Assembly (NCBI RefSeq): GCF_037038585.1
Contig: NC_092520.1
Location: 339,001-403,000 of the forward strand
DNA length: 64,000 bases
Source: Patagioenas fasciata
Taxonomy: Eukaryota > Chordata > Aves > Columbiformes > Columbidae
Reading direction: 5' to 3'
Part shown: in pieces, positions 42,401 through 54,500 of the stretch
How positions within the stretch are numbered: the first letter of the stretch is position 1
Layout of the letters: each line of letters opens with the position of its first letter
Notes under the pieces: generated by a model
Told to the model about the DNA's origin: nothing
Database searches by the model: none
What the model saw: only the letters and a program-made list of their open reading frames with translations
Made by a program: the position numbers and the translations under genes

Positions 42401-44265
42401 GCTGTGGGGCCGGGACCCCCCGAGGGGGACCTCCCAGACCCGGTCACCTGCGCGGGAATAGGGGTTGGACCCACGGCACCGCCCCACGGCACCGCCCCAC
42501 GGCACCGCCCCACACCCACCTCCCACAGCCCCCCCGCCCCTCAATGTCCCCAGGGCCCACCCCACCTTATCCAGCCCCCATCCCCTCCAGCCCCCCCGCC
42601 CCACGGACCCATCTCCCCCCGGCCCCCCAACCTCCCAGGTCCAGACTCAGCACCCCCCATCTCCCCCAGACCCGTTTTCCTCTGGCGCCTCGTGACCCCC
42701 AAGTCCGTGCACCCCGGCACCATGTGCCCCCATGCCCATGTCCCCCGTCCCGCGTGTCCCCCGTGTCCCCCGTGTCCCCCGTGTCCCCCGTGTCCCCCCG
42801 TGTCCCCACCTCTGAACAGCAGCAGGGTCCCGTTCTCACTGAACGTGGCCGCATCGAAGTCGCCCCCGTCGGCGCAGAGCTGGGCCAGGGCTGGGGGGCG
42901 GGACGGTGGGACCCCCGGACAGACACCGCGCCCCGACCCCCGCTGCCCCACGGCACCGCTGTGCCCCCCAGCCCCCCGCTGCCCCACGGCACCTCTGTGC
43001 CCCACATCCCACCCACTGCCCCACGGCACCTCTGTGCCCCACGGCACCTCTGTGCCCCACATCCCACCCACTGCCCCACGGCACCGCTGTGCCCCACATC
43101 CCACCCACTGCCCCACGGCACCGCTGTGCCCCACATCCCACCCACTGCCCCACGGCACCGCTGTGCCCCACATCCCACCCACTGCCCCACGGCACCACTG
43201 TGCCCCCCGACCCCCCGCTGCCCCACGGCACCGCTGTGCCCCCCAGCCCCCCGCTGCCCCACGGCACCTCTGTGCCCCCCAGCCCCCCGCTGCCCCACGG
43301 CACCGCTGTGCCCCACATCCCACCCACTGCCCCACGGCACCTCTGTGCCCCACATCCCACCCACTGCCCCACGGCACCTCTGTGCCCCACATCCCACCCA
43401 CTGCCCCACGGCACCTCTGTGCCCCACGGCACCTCTGTGCCCCCACACCCCGTGCCCCCTCTCCCCCCTCCCCGGGCTCTCACCGGTGTCGTTGCCAGGG
43501 GGCTCAGCCCCATGGGGGTCTCCTGCTCCTCCAGCCCCCTCCGGTTTGCTGTGGGTCCTGGGGACGGGCAGCGCCGGGGGGGTCACGGGGCAGCCCCCCA
43601 ACCGCCACGTGTGCGCCCACATTGGCACTGACCCCCAGGACCCCCTGCCCCATAGAACCCCTCACATCCCCTGCCCCACAGAACCCCTCACATCCCCTGC
43701 CCATAGAACCCCTCACATCCCCTGCCCACAGAACCCCTCACATCTCCTGCCCCATAGAACCCCTCACATCCCCTGCCCCATAGAACCCCTCACATCCCCT
43801 GCCCCACAGAACCCCTCACATCTCCTGCCCCACAGAACCCCTCACATCCCCTGCCCATAGAACCCCTCGCATCCCCTGCCCATAGAACCCCTCACATCTC
43901 CTGCCCCATAGAACCCCTCACATCCCCTGCCCATAGAACCCCTCACATCTCCTGCCCCATAGAACCCCTCACATCCCCTGCCCCATAGAACCCCTCACAT
44001 CCCCTGCCCACAGAACCCCTCACATCCCCTGCCCCATAGAACCCCTCACATCCCCTGCCCATAGAACCCCTCACATCCCCCGTGCCCATAGAACCCCTCA
44101 CATCCCCTGCCCCATAGAACCCCTCACATCCCCTGCCCCATAGAGACCCCCGGAGCGCCCCAGCCCCCCGGAGCCCCCGGCCCAGCCCCCCGCAGCTCAC
44201 AGGGGGTGTGCGCAGCCCAGGGCCAGGGCCCAGGCCAGGCAGAGCGCGGCCGCGGGGCGCCCCAT
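36451..44265 (-). CDS. HPX: Hemopexin, plasma heme-binding glycoprotein
   Basis: Ten exons, 5' to 3': 44265-44201, 43557-43484, 42890-42810, 42447-42293, 41718-41565, 41173-40964, 39105-38998, 38044-37914, 37339-37195, 36716-36451; 462 aa, the same length as human. Hemopexin scavenges free heme in plasma and delivers it to liver. A signal peptide ([19 protein letters not shown]) and an acidic leader precede two four-bladed propellers with blade signatures such as [26 protein letters not shown] and VDSAMC. The axial heme ligands of the human protein appear kept: the first His of GRGHG at the hinge (human H236) and the His of DGQHPW (human H293). The hinge is shorter and lacks the mammalian His-rich stretch. 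Cysteines in CCRGD-like positions of the blades are mostly kept. Nine introns: eight GT-AG, and one (after 42293) with a GC donor. The start context CACCATGG is ideal. Confidence 0.95.
36765..37145 (-). repeat. 33-bp CACAGCCCCGGGGTCCCGCC minisatellite, last HPX intron
   Basis: About 11 units mixing CCCGCCGTGTCCCACCCGG and CACAGCCCCGGGGGTCCCAC fill the intron between HPX exons 9 and 10. Confidence 0.9.
37370..37630 (-). repeat. GGCGGGGACGGGAC array in HPX intron 8
   Basis: Irregular GACGGGACGGGGGCGGG and GACGGCGGC units. The rest of the intron (37631-37913) is unique GC-rich DNA. Confidence 0.85.
38050..38400 (-). repeat. ACGGACCYGCCCC array before HPX exon 8
   Basis: About 25 units of 12 to 14 bp (CCCACGGACCTGCC, CCCACGGAACTGCC) directly upstream of the exon 8 acceptor. 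Confidence 0.9.
38510..38990 (-). repeat. CCCAGCAGTGTCAGTGTCAC array in HPX intron 7
   Basis: About 25 irregular units of 15 to 20 bp (CACCCCAGCAGTGTCCCTGT and similar). Together with the previous array it fills intron 7. Confidence 0.88.
39105..39450 (-). repeat. GGGACACAGGACAGG array in HPX intron 6
   Basis: Irregular GGGACAGGGACACAGGAC units starting immediately before the exon 7 acceptor region. Confidence 0.85.
39545..39965 (-). repeat. About 55-bp minisatellite with GTGTGTGTGTCCCCAGGAGG
   Basis: Seven units containing GTCCCCATGGTGCGGGTTGG and TCCCCCAGGTGTGTGTGTG. Central part of HPX intron 6. Confidence 0.9.
40010..40950 (-). repeat. CCCCATGCTGTGTGTGTG array after HPX exon 6
   Basis: About 940 bp of nested units (CCCCGTGTCCCGCGGTGT, CCCCATGCTGTGTGTGTGT). 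It ends about 10 bp from the exon 6 donor at 40963, but does not include it. Confidence 0.92.
41195..41545 (-). repeat. CCCCCGCAGCCCCCACAG array in HPX intron 5
   Basis: Nine-bp-based units (CAGCCCCCA, CTGCCCCCG) fill almost the whole intron between exons 5 and 6. Confidence 0.9.
41735..42090 (-). repeat. ACGGACAGACACCCCAYGG array in HPX intron 4
   Basis: Composite units of about 20 to 65 bp (CATGGCTGAGACCCACGGAC, GACAGACACCCCACGGGCAC) upstream of the exon 5 acceptor. The rest of the intron (42091-42291) is unique. Confidence 0.88.
42905..43470 (-). repeat. 36-37 bp CCCCACGGCACCTCTGTGCC minisatellite in HPX intron 2
   Basis: About 15 units containing GCCCCACGGCACCKCTGTGC with CCCACATCCCACCCACT or CCCCAGCCCCCCGCT endings, filling intron 2. 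Confidence 0.92.
43635..44150 (-). repeat. 26-bp CCCCTCACATCCCCTGCCCC minisatellite in HPX intron 1
   Basis: About 20 units of 24 to 26 bp (AGAACCCCTCACATCCCCTG then CCCCAT or CCCAC), filling intron 1. Confidence 0.93.
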
Positions 44266-44345
44266 GGTGTGCGGGGCTCCCGCCGCGTCCCGCCCTATAT
44301 GGGGCAGCAGGGGCCGTTGTGCAACCGCCCCATTGCTCAACCGCC
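44266..44345 (-). promoter_or_regulatory. HPX proximal promoter: TATA-like box and two C/EBP-like sites
   Basis: Upstream of the ATG (44265) in the sense of the gene are CCATATAGGG at 44302-44293 (TATA-like, about 30 bp from the ATG), then GTTGCACAAC (44325-44316) and ATTGCTCAAC on the + strand (44332-44341). The last two each match the C/EBP palindrome RTTGCGYAAY at nine of ten positions. Mammalian hemopexin is known to be driven in liver and the acute phase through C/EBP-type sites. The 5' UTR would be very short. Confidence 0.6.
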
Positions 44346-44554
44346 CCACCAACCTTGGCCCCGGGGGCACACGGCACAGGACAGGACGGGGCCCCCCGCC
44401 ATCGCCCCCAAAGCGGGGTGTGGGGGGACAGGGCTCGCACCCCGTGCAGTGACAGCGGGGGCTCTGCCCCTGGTGCTGTGGGGCTGGGGGTCAGATCCCC
44501 ATGGGGAAGGGTGGGGGTGAGGGTCCCACTGCAATGGGGCCCCTCCTGGGGTCA

Positions 44555-45832
<1,278 letters not shown>

Positions 45833-46150
45833 GCCCAGTACAGACCAGTACAGACCAGTGCAGACCAGCACAGACCAGTACGGACCAGTGCAGACCAGTG
45901 CAGACCAGTGCAGACCAGCACAGACCAGTACAGACCAGTGCAGACCAGTGCAGACCAGCACAGACCAGCACAGACCAGTGCAGACCAGTGCAGACCAGCA
46001 CAGACCAGTGCAGACCAGTACAGACCAGTACAGACCAGTGCAGACCAGTGCAGACCAGCACAGACCAGTACAGACCAGTGCAGACCAGCACAGGCTGGTG
46101 CAGACCAGTGCAGACCAGCGCAGACCAGTGCAGACCAGTGCAGACCAGTC
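45833..46150 (+). repeat. 10-bp CAGACCAGTR decamer array upstream of HPX
   Basis: About 31 units of exactly 10 bp: CAGACCAGTG, CAGACCAGCA and CAGACCAGTA. It abuts the preceding 18-bp array with no spacer. It resembles the ACCAGTACRG units at 35720-35825 upstream of APBB1. Confidence 0.95.
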
Positions 46151-46234
46151 TGACCCGTCCTGCTCCGCGCTCAGCACCATCCGGAGGTTGTGCCGGTGCC
46201 AGGCGCTGCCGCTGTGCCCGGGGCCGCCGCGGAG

Positions 46235-46835
46235 CCAACGGCCCCGCCCGGCTGGGCAACGGGGACGCTGGGGGTCCCACCCGGCTGGGCAACGGGGACG
46301 CTGGGGGACCCACCCGGCTGGGCAACGGGGACGCTGGGGGTCCCACCCGGCTGGGCAACGGGGACGCTGGGGGACCCACCCGGCTGGGCAACGGGGACGC
46401 TGGGGGTCCCACCCGGCTGGGCAACGGGGACTCTGGGGGTCCCACCCGGCTGGGCAACGGGGACTCTGGGGGACCCACCCGGCTGGGCAACGGGGACTCC
46501 GGGGGTCCCACCCGGCTGGGCAACGGGGACTCTGGGGGACCCACCCGGCTGGGCAACGGGGACTTTGGGGGACCCACCCGGCTGGGCAACGGGGACTCTG
46601 GGGGACCCACCCGGCTGGGCAACGGGGACTCCGGGGGTCCCACCCGGCTGGGCAACGGGGACGCTGGGGGACCCGCCCGGCTGGGCAACGGGGACGCTGG
46701 GGGTCCCACCCGGCTGGGCAATGGGGACTCCGGGGGACCCACCCGGCTGGGCAATGGGGACGCTGGGGGTCCCACCCGGCTGGGCAATGGGCACTCTGGG
46801 GGTCCCACCCGGCTGGGCAACGGGGACTCTGGGCT
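46235..46835 (+). repeat. 32-bp ACCCGGCTGGGCAACGGGGA minisatellite
   Basis: About 19 units of ACCCGGCTGGGCAACGGGGA followed by CKCTGGGGGWCCC. Intergenic. Confidence 0.94.
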
Positions 46836-46849
46836 GCGGGTCCCATCCC

Positions 46850-47070
46850 CACAATGGGGTCTCCCCATGGCAATGGGGACTCTGGGCTGGGGGTCCGATC
46901 CCTGCAATGGGGTCCCACCACAGCAATGGGGTCTCTGGGGGTCCCACCATAGCAATGGGGTCCCACCACAGCAATGGGGTCTCTGGGGGTCCCACCATAG
47001 CAATGGGGTCTCTGGGGGTCCCACCATAGCAATGGGGACTCTGGGCCGGGGTCCCGCCCTGTCAATGGGT
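46850..47070 (+). repeat. CAATGGGGTCTCTGGGGGTC array
   Basis: About eight irregular units (TCCCACCATAGCAATGGGGT, CTCTGGGGG). Intergenic; the following 47071-47254 is unique and C-rich with no gene seen. Confidence 0.85.
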
Positions 47071-47254
47071 TCTGCTGTGGCCCGGGGTCCCACCGCGGGC
47101 TGGGGGTCCCATTGCCCCCAGGGTCCCCGGCAGCACCAGCGGCGCCCGGCTCAGCTCCCCCTCCCCTCCCCTCCCCCAGAGCCCCCAGACACCCCCGCAG
47201 CTTCGCCCGGAGCCCCTGGAGCCCCCCGAGCCCCCGGTGACACCGGTGCCAGTG

Positions 47255-47945
47255 CTGGGGGGCAGGGCAGTGTTGTGGGGCGGTGCTGTGGGGCAGTGCC
47301 GGTGCTGTGGGGCGGTGCTGTGGGGCGGTGCTGGTGCTGTGGGGCGGTGCTGTGGGGCGGTGCTGGTGCTGTGGGGCGGTGCTGTGGGGCAGTGCTGTGG
47401 GGCAGTGCTGGTGCTGTGGGGCAGTGCTGTGGGGCGGTGCTGTGGGGCGGTGCTGTGGGGCAGTGCCGGTGCTGTGGGGCAGTGCTGGTGCTGTGGGGCA
47501 GGGTGGTGCTGTGGGGCGGTGCTGTGGGGCGGTGCTGTGGGGCAAGGTGGTGCTGTGGGGCAGTGCTGGTGCTGTGGGGTGGTGCTGTGGGGCAGGGTGG
47601 TGCTGTGGGGCAGTGCTGGTGCTGTGGGGCGGTGCTGTGGGGCAGGGTGGTGCTGTGGGGCAGTGCTGGTGCTGTGGGGCGGTGCTGTGGGGCAGGGTGG
47701 TGCTGTGGGGCAGTGCTGGTGCTGTGGGGCGGTGCTGTGGGGCAGGGTGGTGCTGTGGGGCAGTGCTGGTGCTGTGGGGTGGTGCTGTGGGGCAGGGTGG
47801 TGCTGTGGGACGGTGCTGTGGGGCAGGGTGGTGCTGTGGGGCAGTGCTGGTGCTGTGGGGCGGTGCTGTGGGGCAGGGTGGTGCTGTGGGGCAGTGCTGG
47901 TGCTGTGGGGCGGTGCTGTGGGGCAGTGCTGTGGGGCAGGGAGGT
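47255..47945 (+). repeat. GGTGCTGTGGGGCAGTGCTG array downstream of TRIM3
   Basis: Composite units of 13 to about 58 bp built from GGTGCTGTGGGGC and AGGGTGGTGCTGTGGGGC. It ends about 50 bp beyond the TRIM3 poly(A) signal. Confidence 0.92.
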
Positions 47946-47998
47946 GCTGCCCCCCCGCTGTGGGGCTGGAGCTGCCAGGGCCGGTTCTTCCAGAATAT

Positions 47999-48004
47999 TT
48001 TATT
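47999..48004 (-). terminator. TRIM3 poly(A) signal AATAAA (minus strand)
   Basis: TTTATT on the + strand inside an AT-rich island (AGAATATTTTATTTTGTACA) is AATAAA on the - strand, 565 bp past the TRIM3 stop codon. It is the only such signal between TRIM3 and HPX that I can see. Confidence 0.8.
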
Positions 48005-48568
48005 TTGTACAGACTGTTGGTCAGCGTGCGGCCCCACACCCCACACACGCTATGGGGCAGGGACCCACACCCCACACACGCTATGGGGCAGGGACCCACA
48101 CCCCACACCCGCTATGGGGCAGGGACCCACACCCCACACCCGCTGTGGGGCAGGCAGGGACCCCCACCCCACACCCGCCGTGGGGCAGGCACACGTGGTG
48201 GCCCCACACCCCACACCCCCACCATGGGGCGGGCTGTGGGGCTGGCAGGGGTCAGGGCCTGGGGGGTGTGGGCTCCGGGACCCACTGCCCCACAGCCGCC
48301 CCACGGCCGCCCCACGGCCCCAGCCCTGCCTGGCGCTCCCCCGGCCCCACACGCTCCCAGGTGCCGTCGGGACCCCCGTCTGTGGGGCAGGAGGGGGGCA
48401 GGACCCCCGGCACCCCCCGCCATCCCCGTCCTCGCCCCGCGCCGGCCCGGCCGCCCCCGGATAAAGTGCACGTGAAGGCCGGGGCAGGGCCGCCGTGGGG
48501 CAGCCGTGGGTCAGCCGTGGGTCAGCCCGCCGTGGGTCAGCCGCGGGGCAGGCGCCGTGGGGCCGGCC
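48005..48568 (-). other. TRIM3 3' UTR with a CCACACCCC repeat
   Basis: Between the stop codon (48571-48569) and the poly(A) signal lies GC-rich sequence. It has about five 28 to 30 bp units at 48030-48200 (GGGGCAGGGACCCACACCCC, ACACACGCTAT). No further open frame is convincing. Confidence 0.65.
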
Positions 48569-51500
48569 CTACTGCAGGTAGCGGTAGGCCTTGAAGCAGT
48601 GGTTGCCCGAGTCGGCCACCAGCACGTGTCCGTCGGCGCTCAGCGCCAGCCCCTGCGGCCCGTACAGCGGGTCGGCCGCCGTGTTGATGTAGGACAGGAA
48701 CGAGCCCGCGCCGTCAAACACCTGCGGGCGGCACAGGGCACGCGTGGGCCCACGGTCCATGGCCACATGGCCCCGGGTCCACATGGCCCCCTATCCCCGT
48801 GTCCCCATGGCCCTGTGTCACCATGGCCCCATGGCCCCCTATCCCCGTGTCCCCATGGCCCCATGTCCTTGTGTCCCCATGTCCCCATGGCCCTGTGTCA
48901 CCATGGCCCCCTATCCCCATGTCCCCATGGCCCCCTGTCCTTGTGTCCCCATGGCCCTGCATCACCATGGCCCTGGGTCCACATGGCCCCCTATCCCCAT
49001 GTCCCCATGGCCCTGTGTCACCATGGCCCCATGGCCCCCTATCCCCGTGTCCCCATGTCCCCATGGCCCTGTGTCACCATGGCCCCCTATCCCCATGTCC
49101 CCATGGCCCCCTGTCCTTGTGTCCCCATGGCCCTGCATCACCATGGCCCTGGGTCCACATGGCCCCCTATCCCCGTGTCCCCATGGCCCTGTGTCACCAT
49201 GGCCCCATGGCCCCCTATCCCTGTGTCCCCATGGCCCCATGGCCCCCTATCCTTGTGTCCCCATGGTCCCCTGTCCTTGTGTCCCCGTGTCCCCATGGCC
49301 CTGTGTCCCCATGGCCCCATGTCCCCATGGCCCCCTATCCCCGTGTCCCCATGGCCCTGTGTCCCTATGGCCCTGTGTCCCCATGGCCCCCTACCCCTGT
49401 GTCCCCCATGGCCCCATGTTCCCATGGCCCTGTGTCCCTATGGCCCCATTTCCCTATGGCCCTGTGTCCCCATGGCCCCTGTCCCCGTGCCCCCATGTCC
49501 CTGTGTCCCCATGGCCCTGCAGCCACCACCCACCGCCCCTGCCCGGGTCCCTGTGTCCCCAGGGACCCCCTGCCCCGATGGCCCCCGGGGTGACAGGACC
49601 GACAGGACCAGGACCCTGTCCCCAGGGGGCTGAGCCCCCTGCCTCCTGTCCCTGTGCACACCCGGGCTGCTGGGGACCCGCGCCCTGTGGGACAGGGACG
49701 GATGGGATGGAACGGGATGGGACAGGGATGGAAGGGGATGGGGATGGGGACAGGGACGGGATGGGGATGGGGACAGGGATGGGGACGGGGATGGGATGGG
49801 GATGGGGACGGGATGGGGATGGGGACGGGATGGGGACGGGGATGGGGATGGGGACAGGGATGGGATGGGGATGGGGACAGGGATGGGATGGGGATGGGGA
49901 TGGGGACAGGGATGGGATGGGGATGGGGACAGGGATGGGATGGGGATGGGGACAGGCCAGGGAGGGCGCTGTGCCGGCCCAGCACCCAGGGCTGGGCAGC
50001 CTGGGGGGGCAGAGCTGGGGGCAGAGGGGTCCCGTGTGCTGGCGTCCCCGTGTCCCCCGTCCCCGTGTCCCCGCGGTGACCTGGATGCGGCTGTTCCCCC
50101 AGTCGGCCACGATGATGTTGCCGTTGGCGTCCACGGCCACGCCGGTGGGGGCGTTGAACTGCCCGTTGCCCTCCCCGTGCGAGCCGAACTTGAACAGGAA
50201 CTCCCCGTCCGCACTGTACACCTGGGGGGCAGCACGGGGCAGCACCGGGTCAGCGGGGTCAGCGCGGGGTCAGTACGGGGTCAGCGGGGTCACCATGGGG
50301 TCAGCGGGGTCAGTGCGGGGTCAGCACAGGGTCAGCATGGGGTCAGTGGGGTCACCACGGGGTCACCATGGGGTCAATGGGGTCAGCATGAGGTCAGCGC
50401 GAGGTCAGCAGGGTCACCATGGGGTCAGCACAGGGTCAGTGGGGTCAGCACAGGGTCAGTGGGGTCACTAGGGTCACCACTGGGTCACCATGGGGTCAGC
50501 ATGAGGTCAGCACGAGGTCAGCGGGGTCACCATGGGGTCAGCACGGGGTCACTGGGGTCACCAGGGTCATCACAGGGTCACTGTGGGGTCACCGTGGGGT
50601 CACCACAAGGTCAGTGGGGTCAGCATGACATCAGCAGGGTCAGCACGGGGTCAGCATGGGGTCAGTGGGGTCACCGTGGGGTCACCGTGGGGTCAGCAGG
50701 GTTAGCACGGGGTCAGCATGGGGTCAGCACGGGGTCAGCATGGGGTCAGCATGGGGTCAGCGCGGGGTCAGCATGGGGTCAGCGCGGGGTCAGCGCGGGG
50801 TCAGCGCGGGGTCAGGGGTCGCCCCAGGCACCTTGACGGAGTGGTTGTGGAAGTCGGTGACCACGATCTCGTTCTTGTTGTTGACGGCGACAAAGTGGGG
50901 CCCTGGGGGGAGGGGCGAGCAGGATGGGACCCCCGCCCGGACGGGGCCCCCGGGGCGGCCCCAGGGCACCCAGAGCCCAGAACCAGGGGCACGGCCCCTG
51001 GAACCCTGAGCCAGAACTGCAGCCCAGACCCAGAACCCAGACCAAGAACATGAGCCCAGAGCCCGGAACCACCGCCCAGAACCTCAGTCAAGAACACAGA
51101 GCTAGAACATAGAACCAGTGCCTGGCCTAGAACCAAGAGCTAGAGCATGAGCCCAGAACCTGGATCCAAAACCAAACATGAGCCAGAATGAGCCCAGAAC
51201 TCAAACCCAGAACCCAGAGCTAGAACCTGGAACCCAGAACCAGAACGAGCCCAGAATCACAGCCCAGAAGCAAATCCATAACCCAGACCCAGAACTGAAA
51301 CACCAGCCCAGAACCCAGAGCCAACACCCTGACCTAGAACCCGGAACTGGAATCAGACCCCACAACTAGAGCCAGAGCCAAACGCAGAGCCCAGAGCCCA
51401 AAAGCCAAGCCCAGAACTGGAACCACAGCCAAGAACCTCAGCCCAGAACCAGATCACAGAACCCGAGCCCAGAACCCGAGCCCAGAACCCGAGCCCAGAA

Positions 51501-54500
51501 CCCGAGCCCAGAACTAGAACCAGAGCCTGGAACCTGAGCCTGGAACCTGAGCCTGGAACCAGACCCAGAGCCCAGAACCAGAACCTGGAACCTGAGCCCG
51601 AACCAGACCCAGAGCCAGGATCAGATCCAGAGCCAGGATCAGATCCAGAGCCCAGCCCCAGAGCTGGAACCGGAACCAGCCCAGCCCCAGGTGCAGGCGC
51701 AGAACCTGAGCCCATTCTCACCCCATCCCATCCCCATCCCATCCCCATCCCATCCCCATCCCCATCCCATCCCCATCCCCATCCCATCCCATCCCCACCC
51801 CCATCCCATCCCCATCCCCATCCCATCCCCATCCCATCCCCATCCCATCCCCATCCCATCCCCATCCCCATCCCATCCCCATCCCATCCCCATCCCCATC
51901 CCCATCCCCATCCCCATCCCCATCCCCGTCCCCATCGCACCCCCATCCCATCCCATCCCATCCCATCCCATCCCATCCCATCCCATCCCCATCGCACCCC
52001 CATCCCATCCCCATCGCACCCCCATCCCATCCCCATCCCCATCCCCATCCCATCCCCATCCCATCCCCATCTGACCCCCATTCCATCCCATCCCATCCCA
52101 TCCCATCCCATCCCCAGCCCATCCCACTCCCATCCCACCCCCACCCCCATCCCATCCCCACCCCATCGCACCCCCATCCCACCCCCACCCCCACCCCACC
52201 CCCGTCCCCACCCCCCGTCCCTCCCCGCCGGCGGCGCGGGGGTACCCGCGAACTGGCGCTCGGCCGTGCCGCGGCTGCCGAACTTGGCCACCATCTTCCC
52301 GCTGGGCTGGAAGGTGAAGACGCAGCAGGCCTTGTTGTCCACCACGATGATGTGGCCGTTGCGGTCCACGGCCACGCCCTTGGGGCCCAGCAGCCGCCCC
52401 GCCCCGATCTTGCTCTGCGGGGGAGGGGTCAGCGCCGGGCGCGGCCGCCGCCCCGCCCCCGCCCAACCCCCCTCACCTTGAACTTGCCCTCGGGGGAGAA
52501 GATGCTGACCCAGCGGTTGTCGTAGTCGGCCACGATGATGTCCCCGCTGGGGTCCACGGTGACGCCCGTGGGGCGCTGCAGCTGCCCCGGGGAGCGGCCG
52601 CGCACCCCGAACCGCAGCCGGAACTGCCCCTCGTTGGAGAACACCTGCGGGGACACGGCGGGGAGCGGTGCGGGGGACGGCAGGGGACACGGACGGGACA
52701 GGACAGGACGGGATGGGGGTGAAATGGGGAGGGGAGGGGAGGGGACGGGACGGGAGGGGATGGGGAGGGGATGGGGAGGGGATGGGGAGGGGATGGGGAG
52801 GGGATGGGGAGGGGATGGGGAGGGGAGGGGACCAGGGATGAGGAGGGGATGGGGATGGGGAGGGGATGGGGACAGGAATGGGATGGGATGGGGACGGGAT
52901 GGGGACAGGATGGGGACGGGGACAGGGATGGGGATGGGATGGGGATGGGATGGGGATGCGATGGGGACGGGCACAGGGACAGGGATGGAGATGGGATGGG
53001 GACAGGGATGAAATGGGGACACAACAGGGATGGGGACAGGGATGGGATGGGGATGGGATGGGGATGCGATGGGGACGGGCACAGGGACAGGGATGGAGAT
53101 GGGATGGGGACAGGGATGAAATGGGGACACAACAGGGATGGGATGGGATGGGATGGGGATGGGGACAGGGATGGGGATGGGGACAGGACGGGGATGGGAC
53201 AGGTTGGGGACAGGATGGGACGGGACAGGACAGGATGGGGACAGGACAGGGACGGGATGGGACAGGCCAGGCTGGGCCGGGGATGGGATGGGGCCAGGGC
53301 TGGGGCCAGGGCTGGGGCCAGGGCTGGGGGCGGGTCGGGCCGGGCCGCGCCGGCTGCCGGGGCCGTACCTGCACGCACTGGTTATTGCTGTCGGCCACCA
53401 CGATGCGGCCGCTGCTGGAGGTGGAGATGCCCTGCAGGTTGGTGAACTCGCCCTTCTCGCGGCCACGGCTTCCTGCGGCACAGCGGGGCTGGACACGGGA
53501 CACGGGGACACCAGGACACCAGGACACGGGACACGGGACACCGGGACACGGGACACGGGGACACCGGGACACGGGGACACGGGGACACCGGGACACTGGG
53601 ACACTGGGACACCGGGGACATGGGGACACTGGGGACACCCAGGAACACACAGGGACACCAGGACACTGGGACACGGGACACAGGGACACGGGGACACGGG
53701 GACACTGGGACACGGGGACATGGGACACGGGACACTGGGACACGGGACACCGGGACACGGGACACTGGGAAATGGGACACCGGGACACGGGACACTGGGA
53801 CATGGGACACTGGGACACGGGACACCGGGACACGGGACACTGGGAAATGGGACACCGGGACACGGGACACTGGGACACGGGACACTGGGACACTGAGACA
53901 CCGGAGACATCGGGGACACGGGGGACATGGGGACACAAGGGACACGGGGACACGGGACACCGGGGACACTGGGGACACCCAGGAACACACAGAGTCCCGG
54001 GGACACCCAGGGAACCCTCCCCGCCCTGGGAGCCCCCACTGCCCTGGGAGCCCCAAGGAACCCCCACAACCCTGGGGGACCACAAGGAGCCCCAGGGGCC
54101 CCCAGCACCCGAGGGACCCCCCGAGCCCTGGGGAGCCACAAGGAGCCCCGGGAAGCCCCCAGGAGCCCCCGGGACCCCCAGCCGCGCGGGGCGGGCGCGG
54201 GCGCTCACCCACGCGGAAGATGAGCTCGTCCTCGATGGGGTTCTCCTTCTTCTTGGCGCTGCCGTACATGCTGGACGGGCGCCGCACGGCCTTCTGCCGG
54301 ATGTGCGCGCCGCTGGGGGACTTGACGCGGCGCTTGGCGTCGTCGGGCGAGGGCGGCACGTCGCTGGGCTTGACGGCGCGCACGCGGAAGGGGCTGCCGC
54401 GCAGGGGCTGCCCGTAGAGCAGCACCGACAGCTGGAAGTCGCCCTCGGCGCGCGGCGTGTACAGCAGCTCGTAGGTGCCGTTCCTGTTGTCCTGCACCTC

